Source: Psychrobacillus sp. OK028
Lineage (GTDB): Bacteria > Bacillota > Bacilli > Bacillales_A > Planococcaceae
Direction: 5' to 3'
Length of the DNA stretch: 64,000 nucleotides
Assembly: GCF_900103605.1 (NCBI RefSeq)
Contig: NZ_FNHY01000010.1
Span: 1-64,000, forward strand
The notes under the pieces are model-generated. The model was not told where the DNA came from, did not search any database, and saw only the letters and a list, made by a program, of their open reading frames with translations. Shown in pieces: positions 15,061-23,427 of the stretch (its first letter is position 1; each line of letters opens with the position of its first letter). The translations under genes and the position numbers were made by a program.

Positions 15061-15140
15061 TAGTATGTTAACGAAACCACAGCAAAAGAACATGATGAGC
15101 TAACGACCAAAAAAATCGAGTGGGGAAGGTATTTTAGCAT

Positions 15141-15911
15141 ATGGAGCAACGTAAACAAGATACAGCAATTATTAATGTAAGAGATTTGAATTTATTCTAT
15201 GGGGAAAAACAGGCATTATTCGGAGTCGATCTTGTTATTTCTGAAAAAGAGGTTACTGCTTTAATCGGTCCTTCAGGCTGCGGTAAATCTACTTTTTTAC
15301 GTACATTAAATCGTATGAATGATTTAATTGACGGTGTGAAAATTACAGGAGATGTCGTTATTGATCATGAGAACATTTACAAATCCAATGATGTGATCAA
15401 GCTACGTACAAAAGTAGGAATGGTATTTCAAAAGCCAAATTTATTCCCAATGAGTATTTATGACAATGTTGCCTATGGTCCAAGAATGCAGGGAATAAAA
15501 AATAAAAAAGAATTAAATATAATTGTAGAAGAAAGTTTGCGCAGTGCAGCTATTTGGGATGAAGTAAAAGACCGTCTTAAAACATCCGCACTTGGTTTAT
15601 CAGGCGGACAGCAACAGCGCGTATGTATTGCGCGTGCTATAGCGATGAAACCAGATATTATCTTGATGGACGAGCCTACTTCTGCGTTAGACCCAATTTC
15701 TACGTTAAAAATAGAAGAGCTAATCAATAATATGAAGCAAGATTATACGATTGTCATTGTTACTCATAACATGCAACAAGCCGCTCGTATCTCTGATAAA
15801 ACCGCGTTCTTCTTAAATGGAGAAGTAGTTGAGTATGATGATACAGATAACATTTTCTCTACACCACAGGATCAAAGAACAGAAGATTATGTAACAGGTC
15901 GATTCGGTTAA
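15141..15911 (+). CDS. pstB: Phosphate ABC transporter ATPase PstB
   Basis: This 256-residue ATPase has Walker [10 protein letters not shown], signature LSGGQQQR, Walker [14 protein letters not shown] and the H-loop IVTHNM. The PstB-specific [11 protein letters not shown] and the C-terminal [10 protein letters not shown] confirm the family. It powers uptake through PstCA. Only one pstB is visible, whereas B. subtilis has two. A 218-base structured gap follows before phoU. Confidence 0.95.
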   Translation: MEQRKQDTAIINVRDLNLFYGEKQALFGVDLVISEKEVTALIGPSGCGKSTFLRTLNRMNDLIDGVKITGDVVIDHENIYKSNDVIKLRTKVGMVFQKPNLFPMSIYDNVAYGPRMQGIKNKKELNIIVEESLRSAAIWDEVKDRLKTSALGLSGGQQQRVCIARAIAMKPDIILMDEPTSALDPISTLKIEELINNMKQDYTIVIVTHNMQQAARISDKTAFFLNGEVVEYDDTDNIFSTPQDQRTEDYVTGRFG

Positions 15912-16018
15912 AGTGAAACTTCAATTAGTGGGGATAATCTTCCCATATGGAACTCAGACAAATAAGAGTGGCCAACATCCTGATGGTCCGAACCATTCGA
16001 ACTTTAATGGCAGTAGAT

Positions 16019-16086
16019 CTCCCACTAGTGGGAGTCTTCGACGTACAGGACGTACTAGTGCCGATGTTGCCACAGGACGTGGCGAC
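16019..16086 (+). ncRNA. Structured RNA element with AGGAC-loop hairpins, pstB-phoU gap
   Basis: The gap holds a perfect 16 bp palindrome (CTCCCACTAGTGGGAG, 16019-16034), then GTAC-AGGAC-GTAC (16043-16055) and an 8 bp stem GTTGCCAC-AGGAC-GTGGCGAC (16066-16086). The last two hairpins present the same AGGAC loop closed by a C-G pair. The element is more GC-rich than its surroundings and ends 43 bases before the phoU start. Similar loops (ACAGGA-GU) are bound by CsrA in other bacteria. The sequence also resembles intergenic repeats I associate with Lysinibacillus-like genomes, from memory only. ORFs through it are judged spurious. Confidence 0.5.
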
Positions 16087-16129
16087 TTTAAGCGACTGCC
16101 TGTTAATGCGGGATAATAGGAGGATACAA

Positions 16130-16789
16130 ATGAGCATCCGTGTAAACTTTGAAAATAATTTAGACGAACTAAAAAGTAAAATTACTGAAATGGGTGGACT
16201 TTCCATCGTTGCTCTTGAAAAATCTTTTAAAGCTTTAAAAACACAAGATGTAGAAATTGCTTTAAAAGTTATTGAGGGTGATACAGCAATCGATAAACTG
16301 GAAACAGAGATTAATCAGTTCACCATTTGGATTATGGCAAAAGAAGCACCTGTTTCTAGAGATTTACGGGAGATTATTGGTATACTTAAAATCTCCTCTG
16401 AAATCGAGCGAGTGGCGGATTTCGCGGTTAATATTGCAAAAGCAACGATTAAAATCGGAAAACCTAAATCTCTACTGGATATTACGCATCTAGAGCAGAT
16501 GAAGGATTTATCGATTGAAATGCTCAAAAAAGCGCTGCAATCATTTTTAGAGGAAAAAATTTTACTTGCGAAAGAAGTTGGCGACCTTGAGGATCAAGTC
16601 GATCAGCATAGCAGGGAAACATATCAAAAGCTTACTGCATACCTTAGTGAGCATCCAGAAGAAACTAACCAACTCGTGCAATTATTATTTGTCAATCGTT
16701 TTCTGGAGAGAACAGCAGACCATATAACAAATATTGCTGAAAGTACTGCATATTTGATAAAGGGTCAAATATATGACTTCAATTCATAA
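16130..16789 (+). CDS. phoU: Phosphate signalling protein PhoU
   Basis: This 219-residue protein starts at ATG 16130 after TAGGAGG; the frame is open further upstream through the structured gap, but that part is not protein-like. It has two similar three-helix halves with the PhoU motifs EKSFKALKTQDVEIAL, ASVSRDLRE-like (here APVSRDLREIIG) and the late VNRFLERTADHITNIAE. PhoU links the Pst transporter to the Pho response and to phosphate homeostasis. It closes the operon and is followed by a terminator. Confidence 0.94.
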   Translation: MSIRVNFENNLDELKSKITEMGGLSIVALEKSFKALKTQDVEIALKVIEGDTAIDKLETEINQFTIWIMAKEAPVSRDLREIIGILKISSEIERVADFAVNIAKATIKIGKPKSLLDITHLEQMKDLSIEMLKKALQSFLEEKILLAKEVGDLEDQVDQHSRETYQKLTAYLSEHPEETNQLVQLLFVNRFLERTADHITNIAESTAYLIKGQIYDFNS

Positions 16790-16807
16790 TAAATAAAAGA
16801 TAGTTAC

Positions 16808-16848
16808 TGGAGGGGAAATGTGAAATTTTCTTCTCCAGTTTTTTATTA
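16808..16848 (+). terminator. Terminator of the pst-phoU operon
   Basis: ACTGGAG and CTCCAGT arms with an AAATGTGAAATTT inner stem are followed by TTTTTTATT. Confidence 0.75.
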
Positions 16849-16904
16849 CTAGCTCAAATTATAGAAGAAGTGCTATTCTATTAATAATTATAGGAGGCTT
16901 TTAA

Positions 16905-17417
16905 ATGGAGAATAACGATATATTAATCAGATTGAGATATGCCTTAGATATTAAAAATAAGGAAATGGTAGAGATTTTTAAACTTGGTGGCGTGGAAGTG
17001 ACAAAGGAAGAGGTTCTCAAAATTCTAACGAAATCAAAAGAAGATGATGGCGATGAAGAAGTAGTGGATGATGACACCCATATGAAGTGTAATAATAAAA
17101 TGCTGGAGTCATTTTTAAATGGTTTCATCACTTATAAAAGAGGAAAACAGGACCCTAAACCAGGACTGCCAGCTAGTCCAGAGCCAACTGAGCAGCAGAA
17201 GGACCATGTGAATAATATGCTATTAAAGAAGCTCAAGGTAGCACTACAATTAACAACAGAGGATATGTTAGATATTTTAGATGATGGTGGTATCGCTGTT
17301 TCAAAAGGCGAACTTGGTGCTATTTTACGAAAGCCTGGTCATCGTAATTATAAAGAATGCGGAGATAATTTCGCTCGCAAATTCTTAAAAGGTCTAGCGG
17401 TTAAATATAGAGGTTAA
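16905..17417 (+). CDS. DUF1456 family protein (YehS-like)
   Basis: This 170-residue protein consists of two copies of the DUF1456 unit: NNDILIRLRYALDIKNKEMV with ILTKSKEDDGDEE, and NNMLLKKLKVALQLTTEDML with ILRKPGHRNYKECGDNF. An acidic linker and a Pro-rich stretch (KPGLPASPEP) connect them. The start ATG 16905 follows AGGAGG. The family (YehS in E. coli) is soluble with no known function. It is flanked by terminators, so it is monocistronic. Confidence 0.9.
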   Translation: MENNDILIRLRYALDIKNKEMVEIFKLGGVEVTKEEVLKILTKSKEDDGDEEVVDDDTHMKCNNKMLESFLNGFITYKRGKQDPKPGLPASPEPTEQQKDHVNNMLLKKLKVALQLTTEDMLDILDDGGIAVSKGELGAILRKPGHRNYKECGDNFARKFLKGLAVKYRG

Positions 17418-17422
17418 AGAAA

Positions 17423-17458
17423 AATGAGTTTGGAGAAAGATCCGAACTCATTTTTTCT
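17423..17458 (+). terminator. Intrinsic terminator
   Basis: AATGAGTT and AACTCATT arms with an inner GGA/TCC stem are followed by TTTTCTTG, just after the DUF1456 stop. Confidence 0.75.
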
Positions 17459-17493
17459 TGTTTTTTTAATTTAATTTCAAATCATAAAATGCT

Positions 17494-17844
17494 CTATTTC
17501 TCCCAAAGCTCTACAAGTCGATCTTCAGGATCTTTAATCCAAATAAATTTTCCATATTCACTAACTTCTTTTTCCTTTGCAAGAGGTACACCAATTTTTT
17601 CAAGATGCTTAATAGTCTCATTCAGATCATGTACTTGGAAATTTAACATTACTTGCTGTTCTTTTGGAAAATAACTGTCGTCCTCTTTAAAGAAAGAAAA
17701 GATAGTCTCATTTCCTAATTGAGGTTTAATCACTGTCCCATTCCAGCTTTCTATTTCTTCAATCATTAAAACTTCACTGTACCATTTTTTTATAACTTCC
17801 ATATTTTTAGTTCTCCAAAATATTCCTCCAAAACCTTTTATCAT
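17494..17844 (-). CDS. VOC (glyoxalase-fold) protein
   Basis: This 116-residue protein starts at ATG 17844, eight bases after AAAGGAG; the longer frame to 17865 lacks a site. FGGIFWRTKNMEVIKKWYSE is the N-terminal strand-helix of vicinal-oxygen-chelate folds, and KFIWIKDPEDRLVELWE is the typical C-terminal strand with the metal-ligand Glu. It is one VOC module, so it probably dimerises. Substrate is unknown. It is transcribed alone, opposite to its neighbours. Confidence 0.87.
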   Translation of the reverse strand: MIKGFGGIFWRTKNMEVIKKWYSEVLMIEEIESWNGTVIKPQLGNETIFSFFKEDDSYFPKEQQVMLNFQVHDLNETIKHLEKIGVPLAKEKEVSEYGKFIWIKDPEDRLVELWEK

Positions 17845-17890
17845 TTCACTAACTCCTTTCTGCATATAATTTTTATGCTTGGTCGCTCAG

Positions 17891-17922
17891 TTTTCTTATT
17901 AAATTAACGTCGAAGTGTAGTT
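17891..17922 (+). repeat. Orphan right half of the interspersed repeat
   Basis: TTTTCTTATTAAATTAACGT, then CGAAGTGTAGTTG, matches the right half of array copy 2 (TTTTCTTATTAAATTAACGC, then CGCAGGTTAGTTG). It lies about 9 kb from the last recognisable array copy, in front of a ferritin-like gene. The left half is missing. Confidence 0.55.
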
Positions 17923-18070
17923 GCTTAGCCCCTAATAATAAATTCAACAAGATAGACGTCAATCCCTTTCTGGAACAACACCACCGTTGGTTTATAAAAT
18001 TAAGTTTAGGTAACAGTTTTTTGAAATTCCACATATCATAAGAAAGTCTGAAGTTAAAAGGAGGATTTTC

Positions 18071-18781
18071 GTGTATCAAATGAATTATCAACACAATCAA
18101 ATGTATGACCCACAAGCCTTTCAAAAATCATTACAATTGATGGCAGAAGCTGTACAAGGTGAAAAGGAAGATCAATTATTTTATGATTATTTAATATCAG
18201 TAGCCCCTAATAATGAACAAAAAGAAATCATTACATCCATCAGAAATGATGAAATACGACATAATAAATTGTATAAACAAATGTACAAACAATTAACAGG
18301 ACAGGAAGTAGCTTTAGAAAAAGAAGAAAAATTTGTTCCCCCTGCAACATATCTAGAAGGATTAAAAAAAGCCCTATTTGGCGAATTAAAAGCAATGGAA
18401 AAATATCGTGTCATTCGAGCTGGACTGCCAAATCGGTACTATAGAGACATCGTATTCGAAATATTAACAGATGAACTTAAACATGCAACTTTATATAATT
18501 TTATGTATACGGAAAATTATGTTGATAAAAAAAGTAGTTTATCTGACAATCAGAACAAAACACCTGATGAATGGATTAACCATACAAGTTACTTGGTAGA
18601 AGAAGGATTAGAGGATTTCAAGAGAGGTATTAATACCAAACATATCCTTCAGGAATTTATCTTGATGGGTGTACTTGTGGGAAAAGGATATTCACCTGAA
18701 TTTGCATATAAGACGGTTGAAGACTGGGAACGAACAGGTCAATCAGTACTTCTTCAACAAAGTAAACAAATGAGGGAATAA
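18071..18781 (+). CDS. Ferritin-like domain protein
   Basis: This 236-residue protein starts at GTG 18071 after AAAGGAGG. The helical core has EAVQGEKEDQLFYDYL, SIRNDEIRHNKLYKQM, GELKAMEKYRVIRA and LTDELKHATLYNFMY, with E-x(2)-H carboxylate and histidine ligand pairs as in rubrerythrin-type di-iron proteins. The C-terminal quarter (SYLVEEGLEDFKRGINTKHI) is an extra helical region common to Bacillus members. A role in metal or oxidative-stress handling, possibly in spores, is inference. Confidence 0.8.
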   Translation: MYQMNYQHNQMYDPQAFQKSLQLMAEAVQGEKEDQLFYDYLISVAPNNEQKEIITSIRNDEIRHNKLYKQMYKQLTGQEVALEKEEKFVPPATYLEGLKKALFGELKAMEKYRVIRAGLPNRYYRDIVFEILTDELKHATLYNFMYTENYVDKKSSLSDNQNKTPDEWINHTSYLVEEGLEDFKRGINTKHILQEFILMGVLVGKGYSPEFAYKTVEDWERTGQSVLLQQSKQMRE

Positions 18782-18798
18782 TGGAGTACTAAAAACTT

Positions 18799-18836
18799 AA
18801 AGCCGACTCCTTAACAAATGGGGTTCGGCTTCAGTT
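18799..18836 (+). terminator. Terminator between convergent genes
   Basis: AAGCCGAACTCC-like left arm (AAGCCGACTCC) and GGGGTTCGGCTT right arm form the stem. It follows the ferritin-like gene and may work in both directions. Confidence 0.65.
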
Positions 18837-18851
18837 ATATACAAGTATAAT

Positions 18852-19109
18852 TTATTGATGTTCAGATATTAGTTGAGTTTTCAATTGATTAATTACTTCT
18901 TGTGAAGCAGGAGCTGCAGGTTTGTAATATCCCTTTTGAAGCGCATAGCTATATAAAGTTCTTTGGCGGGATTCATCCTGGTTTCTCAGTTGAATCAAAG
19001 TTTGTCTTAGTTCTGAGTTATTAGTTTGGGCGATAATATGTGCATAACCTGTTAGACCTGCATTTAATCCTGCAAGATAATCATTTACCATCTCTTTATC
19101 TTGAAACAT
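18852..19109 (-). CDS. CotF-family spore coat protein
   Basis: This 85-residue protein has the CotF core DYLAGLNAGLTGYAHIIAQT, then LRQTLIQLRNQDESRQRTLY and a C-terminal ALQKGYYKPAAPA, a typical Tyr/Pro/Ala tail. Such proteins are laid down in the spore coat and made in the mother cell under SigE/SigK. AGGAGG precedes ATG 19109. It lies ten bases downstream of a second small coat-like gene, forming a two-gene operon. Confidence 0.85.
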   Translation of the reverse strand: MFQDKEMVNDYLAGLNAGLTGYAHIIAQTNNSELRQTLIQLRNQDESRQRTLYSYALQKGYYKPAAPASQEVINQLKTQLISEHQ

Positions 19110-19119
19110 ATAAATCCTC

Positions 19120-19308
19120 CTAATTTAAATAAGACATTAAATCTTGTTGTGCTTGTTTTGCGGCTTGGGCATCTCTTTCAAAGATTGTCTTCAGTTCAGG
19201 GTCTGTACAACTTTGCGCATACGCTTCCAACTTCTTAGCAACTGTTCCATGTCCACCGATTAAACTCCGTAAATGCTCTACTTCTAGTTCAGTTAGATTA
19301 TGATTCAT
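19120..19308 (-). CDS. Small CotF-like spore protein
   Basis: This 62-residue protein starts at ATG 19308 behind AAAGGAGG; the frame is open further upstream without a site. LTELEVEHLRSLIGGHGTVA and DPELKTIFERDAQAAKQAQQ match the short helical coat proteins that pair with CotF in Bacillus. It is first in an operon with the CotF protein. It probably forms part of a ferritin-like helical coat assembly. Confidence 0.8.
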   Translation of the reverse strand: MNHNLTELEVEHLRSLIGGHGTVAKKLEAYAQSCTDPELKTIFERDAQAAKQAQQDLMSYLN

Positions 19309-19418
19309 AGATAATCCTCCTTTCACTTTTAAAATTCCCGACTTCATAAAATATATACTTAATAGGTCCCACTCAAAAATAGCTTGCATATAAGCCTTTT
19401 CTTTTAAAAGAGCCAAGT

Positions 19419-19461
19419 AAAAAAGAGCGAATTCCTATGTAGATGGAGTCCGCTCTTTTTT
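19419..19461 (-). terminator. Terminator of dapA
   Basis: AAAAAAGAGCGGACTCCATC on the minus strand pairs with GAATTCGCTCTTTTTT; the stem ends in a U-tract directly after the dapA stop. Confidence 0.8.
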
Positions 19462-19462
19462 C

Positions 19463-20350
19463 TTATAATGATACTGTTTCTAACTGTGAGGATAATACAT
19501 TTTGTAATGTGTTAAGTTCCTCAGTGGTTAATGGAATCATTGGTAGGCGTACGCCACCTACGGGAATACCTTTTAAATTTAAAGCTGTTTTTACAGGTGT
19601 TGGATTTGGTGCAGCAAACAATGCTTTCATAATAGGCAATAGCGTGCGGTGATCATTTGCAGCCTCTTTTACATTACCACTGTTGAACTTTGCAATCATT
19701 ACTTGCATTTCGTTTCCGATAACATGTGATGCTACGGAAACGACACCAGCTCCTCCAATGGATAGTACTGGAATTGTTAACCCATCGTCGCCACTATAGA
19801 GCGAAAAGTCTTCGGGTGTATTGCTGATGATTTCAGCCATTGTATCTAAGTTGCCGCTAGCTTCCTTTATCGATACGATATTAGATATTTGAGACAGTCG
19901 GATTACTGTATCAACGGTCATATTGACGGCACTACGACCTGGAATATTGTAAAGCATAATTGGTAAGGATGTAGCTTCTGCAATTGCTTTGAAATGCTGG
20001 TACATGCCTTCTTGTGATGGTTTGCTGTAATAAGGGACAACTAGCATAATACCATCCACACCTGCATCAGTTGCACGTTTTGTTAGCTCGAGGGACGCTT
20101 TTGTGTTATACGAGCCAGTTCCAGCAATTACAGGAACCCTACCATTCACAACCTCCACAGTAAATTTAAACAGTTGAACTTTTTCTTCCTCCGTTAATGT
20201 CGGAGACTCTCCAGTTGTACCAGATACGACTAATCCTTCTGTTCCATTATTGATTAAGTAATTTATTAAATTTCGTGTAGCTGGAAAGTCGATCTCCTCG
20301 TTGTGATCAAAAGGAGTAACCATAGCCGTTAATATTTGTCCAAAATTCAT
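19463..20350 (-). CDS. dapA: 4-hydroxy-tetrahydrodipicolinate synthase DapA
   Basis: This 295-residue enzyme condenses pyruvate with aspartate semialdehyde, the first step of the lysine / diaminopimelate branch, which also feeds dipicolinate in spores. Motifs are VSGTTGESPTLTEEEK, the Tyr in YYSKPSQEGMYQHF, the catalytic Lys in IVSIKEASGN and the GDDGLTIPVLSIGGAG segment. GGATGTGGAGAAG precedes ATG 20350. It is transcribed alone from a promoter controlled by a lysine riboswitch. dapF is also in this window, at 62 kb. Confidence 0.95.
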   Translation of the reverse strand: MNFGQILTAMVTPFDHNEEIDFPATRNLINYLINNGTEGLVVSGTTGESPTLTEEEKVQLFKFTVEVVNGRVPVIAGTGSYNTKASLELTKRATDAGVDGIMLVVPYYSKPSQEGMYQHFKAIAEATSLPIMLYNIPGRSAVNMTVDTVIRLSQISNIVSIKEASGNLDTMAEIISNTPEDFSLYSGDDGLTIPVLSIGGAGVVSVASHVIGNEMQVMIAKFNSGNVKEAANDHRTLLPIMKALFAAPNPTPVKTALNLKGIPVGGVRLPMIPLTTEELNTLQNVLSSQLETVSL

Positions 20351-20413
20351 AACTTCTCCACATCCTATAATTTATTATTAAAAATTCAGGGAGAAGGGCA
20401 TTTTTCAGTAGAC

Positions 20414-20446
20414 GCAAAAAAGCAACAACGAGGGCTCGTTGCTGCA
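20414..20446 (-). terminator. Riboswitch-controlled terminator before dapA
   Basis: On the minus strand GCAACGAG-CCCT-CGTTGTTGC is followed by TTTTTTGCG. It lies directly after the lysine aptamer and is the expected expression platform: lysine binding should favour this hairpin. Confidence 0.8.
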
Positions 20447-20471
20447 ATAGAAATAAAGTAATATTTCTGTG

Positions 20472-20648
20472 CGTAAGATAGCCCTCCATATAGTCTCCTA
20501 TATGACAATCCAGTGTTTGTTCAACAACAGAACCAGCTTCAAGAAAAATGAGATTCTTTCAACTTCGGCAAATTCCCCTTTCCACAAATGTCACAGGATC
20601 TCATTCTCCTCCAAAAGTGTACTGATGGTCTTTGCGCCTCTATCCTTA
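20472..20648 (-). promoter_or_regulatory. Lysine riboswitch (L box) aptamer
   Basis: On the minus strand, in order: GGATAGAGGCGCAAAGACC, GGAGGAGAATGAGATCC, AAGGGGAATTTGCCGAAG, AGCTGGTTCTGTTG and TGTCATATAGGAGACTATAT with GGAGGGCTATCTT closing P1. These are the L-box consensus blocks in the right order and spacing. It controls dapA by transcription termination. Confidence 0.9.
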
Positions 20649-20812
20649 CTTCAAATGTATTTGAAATAAGAGAATATTTAATTACTAAAATAATACATGG
20701 TTTTTCCTACTATTGCAACAGATTACATGTAAAATAAATATAAAGCTATTAGAGGTAAGTTCTAATAATAAGTTTCTCACGAAATAACCATACTATACTA
20801 GAGGTGAAAAGG

Positions 20813-22000
20813 ATGTATAAATTATTGTCTCATAATGATTTAGATGGAGTCGGATGTGGCATCTTAGCAAAGCTCGCTTTTGGTGAGCAAGTGAAGGTGC
20901 GTTATAATTCGATTTCAGCACTTAATCGAGAGATTGAATACTTTTTAGAAAATGAAAACCAGGATACGTTTTTATTCATAACGGATTTAACTCCAAATGA
21001 AGAGAATGAAAAAAAACTAGAGGACTTTTACCATGAACAGGGAAAGCTCCAACTAATTGACCATCACAAATCTGCTCTACATTTTAATGATTATGAGTGG
21101 GGTTATATTTCAGTAGAAGACTCTGAAGGTAAATTAACTTCCGCTACATCGTTATTATATGAATATCTTGTAAATAAAGAGCTGTTGAAACCTACCACTA
21201 CGCTATCGGAATTTGTAGAGTTAGTTAGGCAATATGATACATGGGAGTGGGAGAAGAACGGAAACCAACGTGCTCATTCGCTAAACTCGCTTTTCTATTT
21301 AATAGCTATAGAAGAATTTGAAGAAAAGATGTTGGAGCGTCTCCGTACTAGCGAGACATTCAATTTTGATGAATTTGAAAAGAAAATATTACTTATGGAA
21401 GAAGACAAGATTGACCGCTATATTCGTCGAAAGAAAAAAGAGATTGTCCAGGCAAAAGTAGGAGAACATTTAGCTGGTGTTGTATATGCAGAAACGTATC
21501 ATTCTGAGCTTGGCAATGAACTAGGTAAAGAGTATCCGCATCTCGACTATATAGCAATCGTAATTATGGGAGGGAAAAGAATCTCTCTTCGTACAATTTA
21601 TGACCATATCGATGTATCGAAAATTGCTGGACAGTTCGGCGGTGGGGGACATCAAAAAGCATCTGGCTGTAATTTAACAGAGGAAGCCTATAAGTTATTT
21701 GTTTTGGACACATTCCACCTATCACCAATTTTAGAAGACGCAAAAAGAAATCAATATAATTTGAAACAATCATCCTTTGGTTCGTTTTATAAAAATAGAA
21801 ATAATGAAACGTTCATCTTGTATTCTAAAAATGGGGACGATTGGATTCTGGAAAAAGATAAAGTTGCAATCGAACAAACCTTTACTAGCTTTGATGAAGG
21901 GGAGCGTTTCTTAAAGCGGAACTACGAGGCTGCTTTAGTTAGAGACGATCTTTTCGTCGATTACTTAATGAGTGAAGTGAAAAAAAGAGAGAACTCCTGA
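20813..22000 (+). CDS. nrnB: DHH-family oligoribonuclease NrnB
   Basis: This 395-residue protein (start ATG 20813 after AGAGGTG) has the DHH phosphoesterase motifs LSHNDLDGVGCGIL, FITDLTPN and LIDHHKSAL, plus the DHHA1 segment GQFGGGGHQKASGC. Length and motif set match YngD/NrnB of B. subtilis, which degrades short RNA oligonucleotides from the 3' end with Mn2+. The insertion around HSLNSLFYLIAIEEFEEKML is also NrnB-like. It stands alone, followed by a 21 bp periodic array. Confidence 0.87.
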   Translation: MYKLLSHNDLDGVGCGILAKLAFGEQVKVRYNSISALNREIEYFLENENQDTFLFITDLTPNEENEKKLEDFYHEQGKLQLIDHHKSALHFNDYEWGYISVEDSEGKLTSATSLLYEYLVNKELLKPTTTLSEFVELVRQYDTWEWEKNGNQRAHSLNSLFYLIAIEEFEEKMLERLRTSETFNFDEFEKKILLMEEDKIDRYIRRKKKEIVQAKVGEHLAGVVYAETYHSELGNELGKEYPHLDYIAIVIMGGKRISLRTIYDHIDVSKIAGQFGGGGHQKASGCNLTEEAYKLFVLDTFHLSPILEDAKRNQYNLKQSSFGSFYKNRNNETFILYSKNGDDWILEKDKVAIEQTFTSFDEGERFLKRNYEAALVRDDLFVDYLMSEVKKRENS

Positions 22001-22052
22001 TATACTAGTAGCCATTTTAAATTCTTGGTTGATATTAATTACCGAATGGTTC

Positions 22053-22127
22053 CTTTACTCTCGCTTCGTCATTGCATACTCGCTTTCGGCGTAACTTTAC
22101 TCGCACTTCATCTCGATTTACTTGCGA
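22053..22127 (-). repeat. 21 bp periodic array, GCGAGTA core (locus D)
   Basis: On the plus strand TACT begins at 22056, 22077, 22098 and 22119, exactly 21 bp apart. Read on the minus strand the units are CGCAAGTA, TGCGAGTA, AGCGAGTA and a degenerate CGAGAGTA, each followed by 13 variable bases. The same core recurs in an array at 54.15 kb. It lies between the nrnB stop and the next gene, with no ORF. Confidence 0.65.
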
Positions 22128-22263
22128 AACGGAATATTTCTCCAAATGACACTCCTTCTAATGAAACTGGAAAATTGAATATAAATTGAATGATAAGGTA
22201 TCATTAAGCCGAGAGACTTATTTAGAAAATAATGAGGCTGAAGAAATGAAGGAGGCAAATCAT

Positions 22264-23322
22264 ATGGAAATTGGAATAACAACGTTTGTCGAAACAACTC
22301 CGGATGTAAAAACGGGTAAAGTAATTAGCCATGCAGAGCGTATTCGCGAGGTTATAGAAGAGATTGTATTAGCGGACCAGGTAGGCTTGGATGTATTTGG
22401 GGTGGGAGAGCATCATCGAAAGGATTATGCTGCATCTGCACCAGCAGTTCTTTTAGCTGCAGCTGCTTCTCGGACGAAGCAAATTAGACTCACAAGCGCC
22501 GTTACTGTACTTTCTTCGGATGATCCAGTGCGAGTATTTGAGGAATTTTCTACATTAGATGCTATTTCCAATGGTCGTGCAGAAATAATGTTAGGACGTG
22601 GTTCCTTTATCGAATCCTTCCCACTTTTTGGCTATGATTTAAAAGACTACGATGAATTATATGAAGAGAAGCTAGATTTGCTATTGAAAATACGTGAGTC
22701 TGAAATGGTTACATGGAGTGGTAAGCATCGTGCTACTATTGATAACCGCGGAGTTTATCCACGTCCGGTACATAACCCGTTACCAGTTTGGATCGCTAGT
22801 GGGGGAACTCCGCAATCTGTTGCTCGCGCTGGTTTTTTAGGATTACCACTTGTGTTGGCTATTATTGGTGGAAGTCCACTACAGTTTGAGCCACTCGTGA
22901 AGCTTTATAAAAAAGCGGCTACTCAAGCAGGACATGATGTATCGAAGTTAACTGTTGCATCACACTCTCACGGCTTTATTGCAGAAACTACAGACATTGC
23001 TGTAGATAAATTTTTCGCACCGACACAGCAAGCGATGAATGTTTTAGGAAGAGAACGTGGTTGGGGTCCGTATACGCGTTCTACATTCGATGCTGCACGT
23101 AGCTTAGAAGGCGCTTTATATGTTGGAGATGTAGAAACTGTTGCAGAAAAAATTATATTCCTACGTAAAAACGTTGGCATCACACGCTTCATGCTTCATG
23201 TGCCAGTTGGATCCATGCCCCATGAAGATGTGATGAAAGCGATCGAACTGCTAGGTAAAGAAGTAGCACCAATCGTTCGTGCAGAAATAGATAGATGGGA
23301 AGCATCGGGTGAAAGTAATTAA
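22264..23322 (+). CDS. LLM-class (luciferase-like) flavin-dependent oxidoreductase
   Basis: This 352-residue protein starts at ATG 22264, eight bases after AAGGAGG; the frame is open from 22186 without a site. Motifs [57 protein letters not shown] and [17 protein letters not shown] are typical of the bacterial luciferase-like family that uses FMN or F420; in Bacillus FMN is likely. The substrate cannot be told. It is followed by a terminator. Confidence 0.88.
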   Translation: MEIGITTFVETTPDVKTGKVISHAERIREVIEEIVLADQVGLDVFGVGEHHRKDYAASAPAVLLAAAASRTKQIRLTSAVTVLSSDDPVRVFEEFSTLDAISNGRAEIMLGRGSFIESFPLFGYDLKDYDELYEEKLDLLLKIRESEMVTWSGKHRATIDNRGVYPRPVHNPLPVWIASGGTPQSVARAGFLGLPLVLAIIGGSPLQFEPLVKLYKKAATQAGHDVSKLTVASHSHGFIAETTDIAVDKFFAPTQQAMNVLGRERGWGPYTRSTFDAARSLEGALYVGDVETVAEKIIFLRKNVGITRFMLHVPVGSMPHEDVMKAIELLGKEVAPIVRAEIDRWEASGESN

Positions 23323-23360
23323 TTTATTTCGTTTGTAATAAACATATAAGAAGAAATAAG

Positions 23361-23392
23361 AAGGGAACGGATTTCGTTCTCTTTTTTCATCT
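23361..23392 (+). terminator. Intrinsic terminator
   Basis: AGGGAACG and CGTTCTCT arms around GATTT are followed by TTTTTCAT. Confidence 0.7.
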
Positions 23393-23427
23393 TAAGCAAT
23401 AAAAGAGAAGTGAAGGTGAGTAATGAT

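Noticed and set aside
15913-16129. Two overlapping ORFs between pstB and phoU
   Set aside because: They run through palindromes and hairpins, lack ribosome sites, and the phoU start is fixed by TAGGAGG at 16130. An RNA structure explains the sequence better.
17873-18124. An 83-codon minus-strand frame before the ferritin-like gene
   Set aside because: It overlaps the start of the well-supported ferritin-like gene and the repeat fragment, and has no binding site.
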